This document shows, piece after piece, positions 1 to 6,941 of a stretch of 11,355 nt of DNA. Within the stretch, counting starts at the first letter, position 1. Each line of letters starts with the position of its first letter. The translations under genes were made by a program, and so were the position numbers. The stretch is from Burkholderiales bacterium. GTDB lineage: Bacteria; Pseudomonadota; Gammaproteobacteria; Burkholderiales; JAEUMW01. The DNA is taken from positions 1 through 11,355 of the forward strand of contig JAEUMX010000213.1 of assembly GCA_016791285.1 (NCBI GenBank), written 5' to 3'. A model generated the notes under the pieces. That model saw only the letters and a list, made by a program, of their open reading frames with translations, ran no database searches and was not told the origin of the DNA.

Positions 1-2144
1 TAGGTGCCCTGCTTCGCCTCTTTCGGAATCGCCCAGGTCGACTCGGCGATGCCGCGCGCATCCCACTGCACGGGCAGCTCGAAACGATCGTCGCTGCCGC
101 CGTGGCGGATCACGATCCGGTCGGCGAGCGCGTCGGGGCGCACGTATTCGACGCCGCGTTCGGAGTGGCGGCGGACGAAGTGTTTCATGTGCACGGTCTC
201 ACCCGCGCGCAGCAGCGTCCGGTCGAGCACGGTGCTCGCGAGATACGGTCCGTCCCATCCTCCGGTCTGGAGGTTGAAGCGCCACGGCGTGATACCTTCG
301 TTCCAGCTCGAGAGCGCGAAGCCGACATCGTCACCGAGCTTCGCGGTGACGAGATACTGCTTGTCGCCGGTCGCGGTGCAGTCGGGCAGCGTGTCGCGTC
401 GCGGCAGCGCCTTCGGGATGCGCACGAGCCCTTCGGTGTTCGTCCGGCCGCTGAAATGACTGCGTCCCTTGCAGTCGGCGACCGTGACCTCCGCGCCCGG
501 CACCGGCAGCCCGCGGTCGAGTCGCGTGACCCACACCAGCGAGGACTCGCGCCCGAGCTTGAAATGTACGGCGAGGTTGGTCACCAGCGCCGCGGCCTGA
601 GCGTAGTACGGCTGGGGCTTGCCGAGCAGCGCCGCGCCGAGCCGCGGGCTCGCGACCTCGACGACGTAGAAGCCGGGGCGCTGCAAGGGAATGCCGACGA
701 CCTCCATGCTCTTCGCGCTGCCGGGGACCGGCACCCGAAACGCCGCGGGCTTGTCGCCGGGGCCGAAGATCGAGCGCTCGCCCACGCGCCGCACCGGCAC
801 GTTGGTGCGCGTCTTCGGGTCGTATCGCCATTCGCTGTGCTCGAGCGTATTCAGCCTGCGCAACCAGTCCGCGACCGCAGCCGGTGCCGCGGCATCGACT
901 CGGAGCACGCGGCCATCCATTGCCGGCGCGCCCTCGGCGTTCGGCGTCGCGATGTTGCGCACCGTCACCGGCAGCGCCGCGCCGGCATGCGCTTCGACGA
1001 TGCCGAAACGGGCCGCGAATTTGGCGAGCGGCGGGTTCTCGTCGGTCTTCACCGTGAGTGGAAAGCTCGCGGCGTTCACGAGGGTGCGGCCCGCATCGTC
1101 TCGCAGCGCGGGCGGCAGATCGAGTTTGAAGACCGACTTCTCGGGAAACGGACCGTCGAAGGTGATGCGCTGTACGAAGCTCGCGTCCCGATCGACCGTC
1201 GCGGCGTAGGTCTGGCCGTCGGCACCGCGCAACACCGCCTTCTCGACTTCGGCACGGGCGACCGGGGCGTTGAAGGTGAGCGCGATCGGCAGCACCGGGA
1301 TGCACTGTGCCTGTTTGGATGCTCGGGTGCAGCTGAGCCGGGCGCGGAACGCAGCGCGCGTGCGAAACGCGAGCGTCTGATCGCGGGTCGTCGCGATCCC
1401 GCTTGCTGCCGCGATGCCCCGCCCCCATACCAGCCGCACCTGCGCGTCGTTCGGCAGGCGGCGCTGGCACGCCACGACTGCGATCGGCAGCGCAGCCGCG
1501 TGCAGGGCCGCGGTCCAGTCGCGCTTGCGATACGCGCGGCCGCCGGGGCGATAGGTCCGGCGCAGATGCGCTTCGACGAAGCTGCGATTTGCTTCCAGCA
1601 CCGTGGCGCGCTCGGCTGCCTCGACCAGCTTGACGGCGATCCGCTCACCGATGCCCGCGACATCGCACCACGCATGCTCGGCGACGCTCTGATCCTGCGC
1701 GGGAGCATCCAGCGCGAGCACGAACGCCTGCTCTTCGTCGATCGCACGAGCACCCTCGTAGGGCACCGAGCCGATCACCGCGGGCCCGCCGGTCGAGAAC
1801 GCGAAGCTCGCCGCGGTGACAGGCTGCCCCGCCACGTCGGCGAGACCATCCTTCAGCGTGAAGTTGCAGCGCAGCCCCGCCGGCAGTTCGCGTCCGAAGT
1901 CGTAGGCCCAGTTGCGGTCGTCGATCCAGCGCCCCGCCCCCTTCGCGGCACAGCTCACGTCGAACGGGTCGGACAGGCGCGGCTCGCCGAACGGCACCAT
2001 CGGCACCGAGAAGCGCGCGCTCGCCTGGTGTACGCGCTTGGCCGTGCCCTGCGGCGCGAAAGCCTCGACCCGGGGCGGATCGGCATGGGCGAAGGCAGCG
2101 AACAGGCACGACAGAACAGCGACTGCGAGGCGAAAAATTGGCAT
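1..2144 (-). CDS. Alpha-2-macroglobulin-family protein, N-terminal part (runs off left edge)
   Basis: The minus-strand frame from the ATG at 2142-2144 stays open for 714 codons to base 1 with no stop. An in-frame TAG at 2172-2174 lies nine codons upstream with no start codon between, which fixes the start. The N-terminus is a signal peptide (MPIFRLAV..., cleavage likely after AFAHA, residue ~21). Beta-rich sequence follows, and at residues ~640-656 there is LLRAGETVHMK, close to the RPGETV(H/Y)xK signature of the MG2 region of bacterial alpha-2-macroglobulins. Known members are periplasmic proteins of roughly 1500-2000 residues thought to trap proteases, so about 40% is visible. The region that would carry a CxEQ thioester lies outside the window, so I cannot tell a thioester-bearing (YfhM-like) from a thioester-less (YfaS-like) type. 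A weak V-L-S-C at residues 10-13 is a poor lipobox; ordinary signal peptidase cleavage is likelier. No clear Shine-Dalgarno is seen. Family call fairly sure; subtype unknown. Confidence 0.85.
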   Translation of the reverse strand, partial: MPIFRLAVAVLSCLFAAFAHADPPRVEAFAPQGTAKRVHQASARFSVPMVPFGEPRLSDPFDVSCAAKGAGRWIDDRNWAYDFGRELPAGLRCNFTLKDGLADVAGQPVTAASFAFSTGGPAVIGSVPYEGARAIDEEQAFVLALDAPAQDQSVAEHAWCDVAGIGERIAVKLVEAAERATVLEANRSFVEAHLRRTYRPGGRAYRKRDWTAALHAAALPIAVVACQRRLPNDAQVRLVWGRGIAAASGIATTRDQTLAFRTRAAFRARLSCTRASKQAQCIPVLPIALTFNAPVARAEVEKAVLRGADGQTYAATVDRDASFVQRITFDGPFPEKSVFKLDLPPALRDDAGRTLVNAASFPLTVKTDENPPLAKFAARFGIVEAHAGAALPVTVRNIATPNAEGAPAMDGRVLRVDAAAPAAVADWLRRLNTLEHSEWRYDPKTRTNVPVRRVGERSIFGPGDKPAAFRVPVPGSAKSMEVVGIPLQRPGFYVVEVASPRLGAALLGKPQPYYAQAAALVTNLAVHFKLGRESSLVWVTRLDRGLPVPGAEVTVADCKGRSHFSGRTNTEGLVRIPKALPRRDTLPDCTATGDKQYLVTAKLGDDVGFALSSWNEGITPWRFNLQTGGWDGPYLASTVLDRTLLRAGETVHMKHFVRRHSERGVEYVRPDALADRIVIRHGGSDDRFELPVQWDARGIAESTWAIPKEAKQGT

Positions 2145-2173
2145 GACACGGGCAGAGGAAGCGGGCGCGGGCT

Positions 2174-2202
2174 ACGCTATCATGGAGGCGACCACGCGCC
2201 AA
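2174..2202 (-). promoter_or_regulatory. Possible promoter for the alpha-2-macroglobulin gene
   Basis: On the minus strand, a TTGGCG at 2197-2202 is followed by a 17-base spacer and TAGCGT at 2174-2179, which is preceded by TGA and so forms an extended -10 (TGnTAGCGT). Transcription would start about 20 bases before the ATG at 2144. The -10 matches the consensus only partly. This is inference from spacing and motif. Confidence 0.28.
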
Positions 2203-2218
2203 GCGACCGCCAGGTCGC
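2203..2218 (-). terminator. Short GC hairpin after the lipoprotein gene
   Basis: On the minus strand, GCGACC and GGTCGC form a perfect 6-bp stem around a TGGC tetraloop, 38 bases past the lipoprotein stop codon and just before the putative -35 of the next gene. It is followed by only TT, so it is at best a weak intrinsic terminator or a transcript 3' end stabiliser. Confidence 0.27.
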
Positions 2219-2255
2219 GGTGAGGCGAATGGATCGAGGATCCCGTCCGATCTTC

Positions 2256-2777
2256 CTATCGCCTCGGTTTCCGCTTCTGTGGTGTCTGCGGCGCGACACC
2301 GCAGCGCGCTCCGTGCGCGGCGTCCGCAGCGCCTGCCTTGGTGGGTGGCCCGTCGCTCATTAGGCTGACCGAGGTCTTCGTGGTTTTCGGATCCCACCCT
2401 TGCTGACAGTAGATGGCCACGCAGTACTTCAGGTCCGGATCCTCATGGTCGTTGCTCTCGAAGTGGACCTCGTACAGCGAGTGGTGGGCGTCGCTGATGA
2501 TCTTGAAGTAGGAGAACTGATACCGTCCCTGCGCGGGGGCCTTGGCGGCCTCGCGCGCCGCCGCGTTGAGTCCCGCCTTGGGACAGCCGAAAGTCATCGC
2601 CTCGAGATCGCTCAGGCTGGCAATGGGAGGTGCGGCCGGTTCCGGTGCAGGCGCCGGAGCGGGCGCCGGCGCCGCAGCCTGGGGTGCCGCCGGCTGCGCT
2701 GGCGGAGCAGTCTTCGTGGGCGTGACAGTGCTACAGGCGGACAGCGCTACTGCCGCAAGTACCAGGATGTGCTTCAT
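2256..2777 (-). CDS. Small lipoprotein with Ala/Pro linker, unknown function
   Basis: A 173-residue protein. MKHILVLAAVALSAC is a textbook lipoprotein signal, with lipobox LSAC and the lipid-bearing Cys at residue 15. Residues 20-51 are an Ala/Pro linker with an APAPAPAPEP stretch. Residues ~54-143 form the only globular part, with Cys65, Cys119 and Cys124 (YCVAIYC) and a His/acidic patch (SDAHHS, NDHEDPD). Cys159 lies in the basic, Pro-rich tail, which ends KRKPRR. The four non-lipid Cys could form two disulfides in the periplasm. The start is set by GAGGGAG six bases upstream and by the signal sequence; the same frame runs open further upstream, but those residues lie inside the preceding gene in another frame. 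Only 11 bases separate it from the propeller gene, so the two are probably co-transcribed and may work together. I do not recognise the family. Confidence 0.82.
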   Translation of the reverse strand: MKHILVLAAVALSACSTVTPTKTAPPAQPAAPQAAAPAPAPAPAPEPAAPPIASLSDLEAMTFGCPKAGLNAAAREAAKAPAQGRYQFSYFKIISDAHHSLYEVHFESNDHEDPDLKYCVAIYCQQGWDPKTTKTSVSLMSDGPPTKAGAADAAHGARCGVAPQTPQKRKPRR

Positions 2778-2783
2778 CGCCGA

Positions 2784-2790
2784 CTCCCTC
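2784..2790 (-). promoter_or_regulatory. Ribosome binding site overlapping the upstream stop codon
   Basis: GAGGGAG on the minus strand lies six bases before the lipoprotein ATG and overlaps the TGA of the propeller gene (2789-2791) by two bases. The propeller gene itself has the identical GAGGGAG (4552-4558), five bases before its ATG. The overlap supports translational coupling of the pair. Confidence 0.7.
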
Positions 2791-4546
2791 AAAGACCGTA
2801 CTGGACCACTTTGTTGCTGAACGTACCGACGTAGACCTTGCCGTTTGCGACCACCGGCGTGGAGAACTTGGCAAAGTTCCCGAGCTTGTTGGCGGCTTTC
2901 GCGTCGCTGTGAAAGAGCTGCTTCATCTGCGTGCCGTTGACGAGCGTCGTCGCGTCGTACGCGACGAGCGCGCCGGGAACGATCTTGGAGTTCGCGTCGC
3001 CCTTCGTCGGGTACGCAGCCCACACCACGCCCGTCCCCGGTGTCGTGCCGTTGGAGGAAACGACGAGGCGCCCCCCCGGCATGCCGCCTGGCTCGTGCGG
3101 CTCGCCAGAGGCGTATTTCGTCCCCTCGCCGCGGAACGACGTGATGCGTTTCGTGGCGAAGTCGACGTTGTAGGACTTCAGGCGCTCGTTCTCGCCCCAG
3201 ATGTACACGATGCCTTTGGTCGCGCGCTCCATGTACACGGGGGTGCCGTGAATGTGATGGCTCTTGTGGTCCGGCGTGTTGGCCGGGAGGTTGCGGTCGC
3301 GATTGACGATCGGCCAGTTCGGATCTGCGGGCGTCGTCGTCGGCAGACCCGCGTTCCCGTTCGGGGCGTTCGGCAGGTAGGTCGCCACGAAGGGAAGGTT
3401 GAAATGCGGATCCCACGCGTTCTTCCCGAGGTCGTTCATGTTCAGGTTGTAGAGAATGCCGTCCTTGCCGCCGCCGACGAGATTGCCGCGCGCGGGTACG
3501 ATGAAGACACCGGCCGCGCCGAGATCCTGATCGCCGTCCGCGCGCCCGAAATCGCTGAACGCGCCCCAGTAGTCGGCAACCTCCAGCTTCGGCTTGCCAT
3601 CGTTCACGTTGGCAACACCAGCCGTATAGCGAAGCTTGACGAAGCTCTCGGCATAGTTGCCCGCTTTCGTCCCCGGATCCATACCGTTGCCCGTCGTGAA
3701 GTAGATGTCGCTACCGTCGATCGCGGGTCCGGAGCCCGACATCCAGATGCCGCCGGCGCCTCCGCCGGGCGTGACGTTCCAGATCGCCGGCGTCGGCGCG
3801 AAGCCCGCGTCGCGATCGAGCCCGCGCACATCGTACGCAACCACGAATCCGTGGCCCGGGCCGTTCGGGTTTTCGCCATTCATCGAGAACGCTATCACCA
3901 CGGCCTTGTTCCCATCGGCGTCCGTCAGCAGCCCCAATCCCGCGCGCATCTTCTGGTAGGGCGTCGTGAACCCGTTCGCTATCCCGCCGCCGCCGTTGTC
4001 GGCGTCTCCGGCAATGAACACGAGCGGCTTCTTGTCGGCGAGAGTGTTCGCGTCGAGTATCCAGAGCAGATTGATGCGGTCCTGGTTGCTGCTGCCGGCA
4101 TCCGGCCTTGCGAACGTCGCCACGTAGAGCGTGTTGGTCGCCGCGTCGATCACCGGCGTGGCCGTGATTCCCCAGCTGTGATAGATGCACCACATATCCA
4201 TATTGCCTGGCTGTGCGCATGGGTCGAACGGTGCCGCAAGCTGACGCTTGGCGAGCTCGGCGCCCGTGTCGACGTCGAAGACATAGACCGTGGTCTTCAT
4301 CGTGAAGACATACAGCTTGTTGCCTACCACGAGCGGCGATACGTCGACTTTCTCGTCGACGACGAATTCGCGAATCTTCTTCAGCTTGGGAACGTTCGCC
4401 GGCTTCAGCACTGTCTCGAACTTGTTCCAACCCTGTCGGGTGTTGTCCACGCCAACCGTCCACACATCGACGGCGCGGACCGACGACACCCACAGAAAAG
4501 ACGCCGCAATCAGCGCCAACGCACTCGCTCGTGACACTCGCTTCAT
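2789..4546 (-). CDS. Secreted PQQ-like beta-propeller repeat protein
   Basis: A 585-residue protein. Residues 1-25 (MKRVSRASALALIAAS..., ending VRA) are a signal peptide. The mature chain shows repeated propeller-blade strands of the PQQ-like type: SPLVVGNKLYVFT...VYVFDVDTG near 70-95, TATPVIDAATNTLYVAT, then GPAIDGSDIYFTTGNG, GTPVYMERATKGIVYIWG and, near the C-terminus, FSTPVVANGKVYVGTFSNKVVQYGL. These match the 'x-PVV-x-GKVYVG...G-x-L-x-ALD' blade pattern. Mature Cys residues are only Cys110 and Cys120, probably one disulfide. The adjacent Cys-Cys pair of classical PQQ alcohol dehydrogenases is absent, as is any heme CxxCH. It may therefore be a binding or scaffold protein rather than a quinoprotein dehydrogenase. 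A KSHHIHG cluster could bind metal. I placed the start at 4546 because the signal peptide begins there and GAGGGAG lies five bases upstream; the frame is open further up. First gene of a likely two-gene unit with the lipoprotein. Substrate unknown. Confidence 0.85.
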   Translation of the reverse strand: MKRVSRASALALIAASFLWVSSVRAVDVWTVGVDNTRQGWNKFETVLKPANVPKLKKIREFVVDEKVDVSPLVVGNKLYVFTMKTTVYVFDVDTGAELAKRQLAAPFDPCAQPGNMDMWCIYHSWGITATPVIDAATNTLYVATFARPDAGSSNQDRINLLWILDANTLADKKPLVFIAGDADNGGGGIANGFTTPYQKMRAGLGLLTDADGNKAVVIAFSMNGENPNGPGHGFVVAYDVRGLDRDAGFAPTPAIWNVTPGGGAGGIWMSGSGPAIDGSDIYFTTGNGMDPGTKAGNYAESFVKLRYTAGVANVNDGKPKLEVADYWGAFSDFGRADGDQDLGAAGVFIVPARGNLVGGGKDGILYNLNMNDLGKNAWDPHFNLPFVATYLPNAPNGNAGLPTTTPADPNWPIVNRDRNLPANTPDHKSHHIHGTPVYMERATKGIVYIWGENERLKSYNVDFATKRITSFRGEGTKYASGEPHEPGGMPGGRLVVSSNGTTPGTGVVWAAYPTKGDANSKIVPGALVAYDATTLVNGTQMKQLFHSDAKAANKLGNFAKFSTPVVANGKVYVGTFSNKVVQYGL

Positions 4547-4860
4547 GGTCGCTCCCTCGCCAACGTCATTCGTGTTTCCCTGCTCGCGACCGCACACTCC
4601 AACCGGCCGCGGTCGCGTCAGAATCCACTTTCTGGAATTATAGGAGCCGTCGCGGGAATACACGGCAAATTTGAGCGTCTGAGCGGAAATTCGCCAGCGT
4701 GCGCTGGACGACGGTAGCGTTCGGCATTCCCGCTCCACACTGCCCGACCTCGCGCTCACTCGCTGACGAAGTCATCCCGTCGCGACGGCGTCGGCCGGGT
4801 CGTCCGTAGTCACCGCTCTGCGGCGCATCGGCGCCGCGAGCTCCGCCGAAGGTAGACGAC
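4547..4860. other. Divergent intergenic region (314 bp)
   Basis: This gap separates the leftward propeller gene from the rightward outer-membrane protein gene and must hold both promoters. I see a clear -10-like TATAAT for the leftward direction (annotated separately). No convincing promoter is visible for the rightward gene, only its GAAGG ribosome site near 4846-4850. Two small inverted repeats are present: CCAGCG-TG-CGCTGG at 4694-4707 and the 12-bp palindrome CCGTCGCGACGG at 4777-4788. Either could be an operator, but such repeats are expected by chance in GC-rich DNA. No gene is supported here. Confidence 0.5.
4637..4642 (-). promoter_or_regulatory. -10 element for the propeller/lipoprotein unit
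   Basis: The minus strand reads a perfect TATAAT, 90 bases before the propeller ATG, in otherwise GC-rich sequence. The best upstream -35 candidate is TTGCCG, but the spacer is 20 bases, longer than usual. Promoter use might therefore need an activator, or the match may be fortuitous. The implied leader is about 80 bases. Confidence 0.4.
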
Positions 4861-5937
4861 ATGCCCCATCCAAAGGACTGCGCCGCGCGCCGCGCCACCG
4901 CCACCCTCGCACTCTCCTGCGCGCTCATCGCCGGCCCTTCCCCCGCCCTCGCCGACGACGATCCAGCGCTGCTCAACCCGGCTTCACACGCACCTGCCGG
5001 CGTGCTGTTCGACCACATGCACAAGGCCGGTGAGTTCATGGTCGGCTACCGCTTCATGTACAGCCGACAGGCCGGCGATATGCTGCGCGGCACCAGTACC
5101 GTCGGCGATCTCCAGCTCGCCGCCGCCGGCTACTCAATGAAGCCAACCAGCATGAACATGTACATGAACATGCTGGACATCATGTACGCGCCGACCGACT
5201 GGCTCACCCTGATGGTGATGCCGCAATACGTCAGCATGGACATGACCATGCAGGGTCTGCCGATGCTGCCCGGCATGGACACGGACCACCACGGCGGTCA
5301 CGGGGATGGGGGACCTCACTCGCACAGCACCGACGGCTTTGGCGACACGCTGCTGTCGGGGCTCGTGCGCCTCTACCAGGACGAAATCAACCATGCGCAC
5401 GCCGGCATCACGTTCAGCGCCCCCACCGGCTCGGTCACCCAGAAGGGTGCCGACGGTCGCTACACGCACTACATGATGCAGCTTGGCAGCGGCACGTGGG
5501 ACTTCGTGCCGAGCCTCACGTACACCGGCCGCACGGGTCCCTGGGCCTGGGGTGCGCAGCTGCTCGGGGTGATTCGCATGGAGGGCGAGAACGAGGCCGG
5601 ATTCCGCTACGGCGACGTCTTCCAAACCACGGGCTGGGGCAGTTACCGCCTGCTCGACTGGCTGTCGGGGTCGCTGCGCGTGCTGTATATGAGCCAGGGC
5701 GACATCGAGGGCCACTACAACGGTCCCCACAACCACAGCAGCCCGCCGGACCTGCAGGCCAACTACGGCGGTGATTTCCTCGACATCGGTTTCGGCCTCA
5801 ACACCGTAGTGGAGAAAGGACCGCTGCGCGGCAACCGCTTCAGCATCGAGTGGCTGCAGCCCGTGTACACGGATGTAAACGGCTACCAGCTCGACCGTGT
5901 CGGCACGCTCTACGTCAACTGGAGCCTCGGCTTCTGA
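4861..5937 (+). CDS. Met/His-rich outer-membrane beta-barrel protein ('transporter' family)
   Basis: A 358-residue protein with a signal peptide cleaved after PALA (residue 31). The mature chain has alternating aromatic/polar strands and ends in a terminal aromatic (LYVNWSLGF), as outer-membrane barrels do. Motifs HMHKAGEFMVGYRFM (~52-66), MYAPTDWLTLMVMPQY (~108-123), GFGDTLLSGLVRLY and MQLGSGTWDFVPSLTY resemble a conserved family usually labelled only 'transporter', related to MetA-pathway phenol-degradation barrels; that assignment is from memory. Thirteen Met occur in residues 93-139 (SMNMYMNM, SMDMTMQ), followed by a His-rich loop at 143-155 (DHHGGHGDGG...HSH). Met and His clusters are typical soft-metal ligands, so a role in copper or silver handling is a reasonable but unproven inference. 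GAAGGTAG lies 7-14 bases before the ATG. Divergent from the propeller gene; a hairpin follows the stop. Confidence 0.75.
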   Translation: MPHPKDCAARRATATLALSCALIAGPSPALADDDPALLNPASHAPAGVLFDHMHKAGEFMVGYRFMYSRQAGDMLRGTSTVGDLQLAAAGYSMKPTSMNMYMNMLDIMYAPTDWLTLMVMPQYVSMDMTMQGLPMLPGMDTDHHGGHGDGGPHSHSTDGFGDTLLSGLVRLYQDEINHAHAGITFSAPTGSVTQKGADGRYTHYMMQLGSGTWDFVPSLTYTGRTGPWAWGAQLLGVIRMEGENEAGFRYGDVFQTTGWGSYRLLDWLSGSLRVLYMSQGDIEGHYNGPHNHSSPPDLQANYGGDFLDIGFGLNTVVEKGPLRGNRFSIEWLQPVYTDVNGYQLDRVGTLYVNWSLGF

Positions 5938-5947
5938 AATCCTTCCC

Positions 5948-5990
5948 CCTGTCGGCCAGCGGGGCATTTGACCGCTCGCTGGTCGACAGG
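5948..5990 (+). terminator. Hairpin after the outer-membrane protein gene
   Basis: CCTGTCGGCCAGCG (5948-5961) pairs with CGCTGGTCGACAGG (5977-5990). This gives a 14-bp stem with a single G-U wobble and a 15-base loop, starting 10 bases past the stop codon. No run of T follows, so it is an atypical intrinsic terminator. It could instead protect the mRNA 3' end or be a protein site. The hairpin is seen directly; its role is inferred from position. Confidence 0.5.
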
Positions 5991-6038
5991 TAGTGTGCCG
6001 CGTTCGTAACAGGAGTCGAACGACCGGGATCGAAGCGC

Positions 6039-6920
6039 ATGAATGGAGAAGGGGTGAACGCCGGCGCCTCCGCCGCCGAGATTCAGCGTCACTACGACGT
6101 GGGCAACGATTTCTACCGCCTGTGGCTGGACGAGCGCATGATCTACTCGTGCGCGTTGTGGGATGGCGAACAGAAGGACGATGATCTGGCCCGAGCGCAG
6201 GTCAGAAAGCTCGACTATCACGTCGACAGGGCGAACGCCAGCAGCAAGGATGCGGTGCTCGACATAGGCTGTGGCTGGGGCGCGCTGCTGATCCGGCTCA
6301 CTCAGGTGCACGGTGTGCGGCGTGCAGTCGGGCTCACCCTGAGCGAAGCGCAGGCGCAGTCGATTCGCGAACGCAACCTCGCGAGCATCGAGGTGCGCCT
6401 GGAGGCTTGGCAGGACCATGCGCCGCGGACGCCCTACGACGCCATCATCTCCATTGGCGCGTTCGAGCATTTCGCTCGTCCGGGCATGACCCCGGCGGAG
6501 AAGATCGACGCCTACCGGGCGTTCTTCGAGAAGTGTGCGTCGTGGCTCGTGTTCCCGGGCCGCCTCTCGCTGCAGACCATCGCGCACGGGTGTGCGGATG
6601 CGAAGAGGAGAACACAGGAAACGCAGCTGTCGAGGATTTTTCCGGGCTCTGAATTGCCGCGCCTGCAGGAGATCGTCGCCGCCGCCGAAGACGTGTTCAA
6701 GATCGTGAAGGTGGTCGACCACGCCCGGGACTACCAGCAGACGTGCCGGCTGTGGAAGAACAATCTCAAGCGCAACAAGGCGCAAGCCATCGCGCTGCAA
6801 GGAGAGGACATCTACCAGAACTACGTCGACTACCTGCAGATTTCCGAGTACGGGTTTGCACTGGAGAACCTGGCGCTCTACCGGATCGTGTTCGATAAGC
6901 CCCGGAACGCTTTCCGGTAG
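6039..6920 (+). CDS. Cyclopropane-fatty-acid-synthase-type SAM methyltransferase
   Basis: A 293-residue protein of the CFA/mycolic-acid cyclopropane synthase family. These enzymes transfer a methyl group from S-adenosylmethionine to a lipid alkene or other acceptor. The family N-terminal motif HYDVGNDFYRLWL (18-30) and YSCALW (Cys38) are present. The SAM-binding loop is VLDIGCGWGALL (73-84), followed by GAFEHF with the conserved Glu143, and Tyr232. The His of the LLHTI motif in classical synthases is Gln here (SLQTI, Gln179). I recall Gln in other branches, so the substrate may differ. Length fits the short mycobacterial-type enzymes (~290) and lacks the ~100-residue N-terminal domain of E. 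coli Cfa. Start: ATG 6039 has no ribosome site, whereas the in-frame GTG at 6054 has GGAG five bases upstream and may be the true start (288 residues). It stands alone and converges on the next gene. Confidence 0.85.
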   Translation: MNGEGVNAGASAAEIQRHYDVGNDFYRLWLDERMIYSCALWDGEQKDDDLARAQVRKLDYHVDRANASSKDAVLDIGCGWGALLIRLTQVHGVRRAVGLTLSEAQAQSIRERNLASIEVRLEAWQDHAPRTPYDAIISIGAFEHFARPGMTPAEKIDAYRAFFEKCASWLVFPGRLSLQTIAHGCADAKRRTQETQLSRIFPGSELPRLQEIVAAAEDVFKIVKVVDHARDYQQTCRLWKNNLKRNKAQAIALQGEDIYQNYVDYLQISEYGFALENLALYRIVFDKPRNAFR

Positions 6921-6941
6921 TGAACCGACCCGCCCGCGGGC

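Noticed and set aside
102..2363. A 753-codon open frame on the plus strand.
   Set aside because: It is the antisense shadow of the alpha-2-macroglobulin gene. Its product is a low-complexity Arg-rich sequence without recognisable domains, whereas the minus-strand frame has a signal peptide and family motifs. Such shadows are expected in GC-rich genes.
2641..2720. Ala/Pro linker of the lipoprotein as a relative of the MinD repeats.
   Set aside because: The lipoprotein linker is simple PA dipeptides without the 15-residue period or the APD(T/S)AP core. Resemblance is compositional only.
2778..3416. Upstream extension of the lipoprotein frame to an ATG at 3416.
   Set aside because: This part runs inside the propeller gene in another frame. 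The lipobox signal and GAGGGAG ribosome site place the true start at 2777.
2909..4534. A 541-codon open frame on the plus strand.
   Set aside because: Antisense to the PQQ-like propeller gene, with an Arg/Val-rich composition and no domain; the opposite strand encodes clear propeller blades and a signal peptide.
4694..4707. Inverted repeat CCAGCG-TG-CGCTGG as an operator.
   Set aside because: The half-sites are only 6 bp and GC-rich, with no spacing relationship to a clear promoter element.
4777..4788. Perfect 12-bp palindrome CCGTCGCGACGG in the divergent region.
   Set aside because: A palindrome of this size and composition is expected by chance several times in this much GC-rich DNA, and no second copy was seen nearby.
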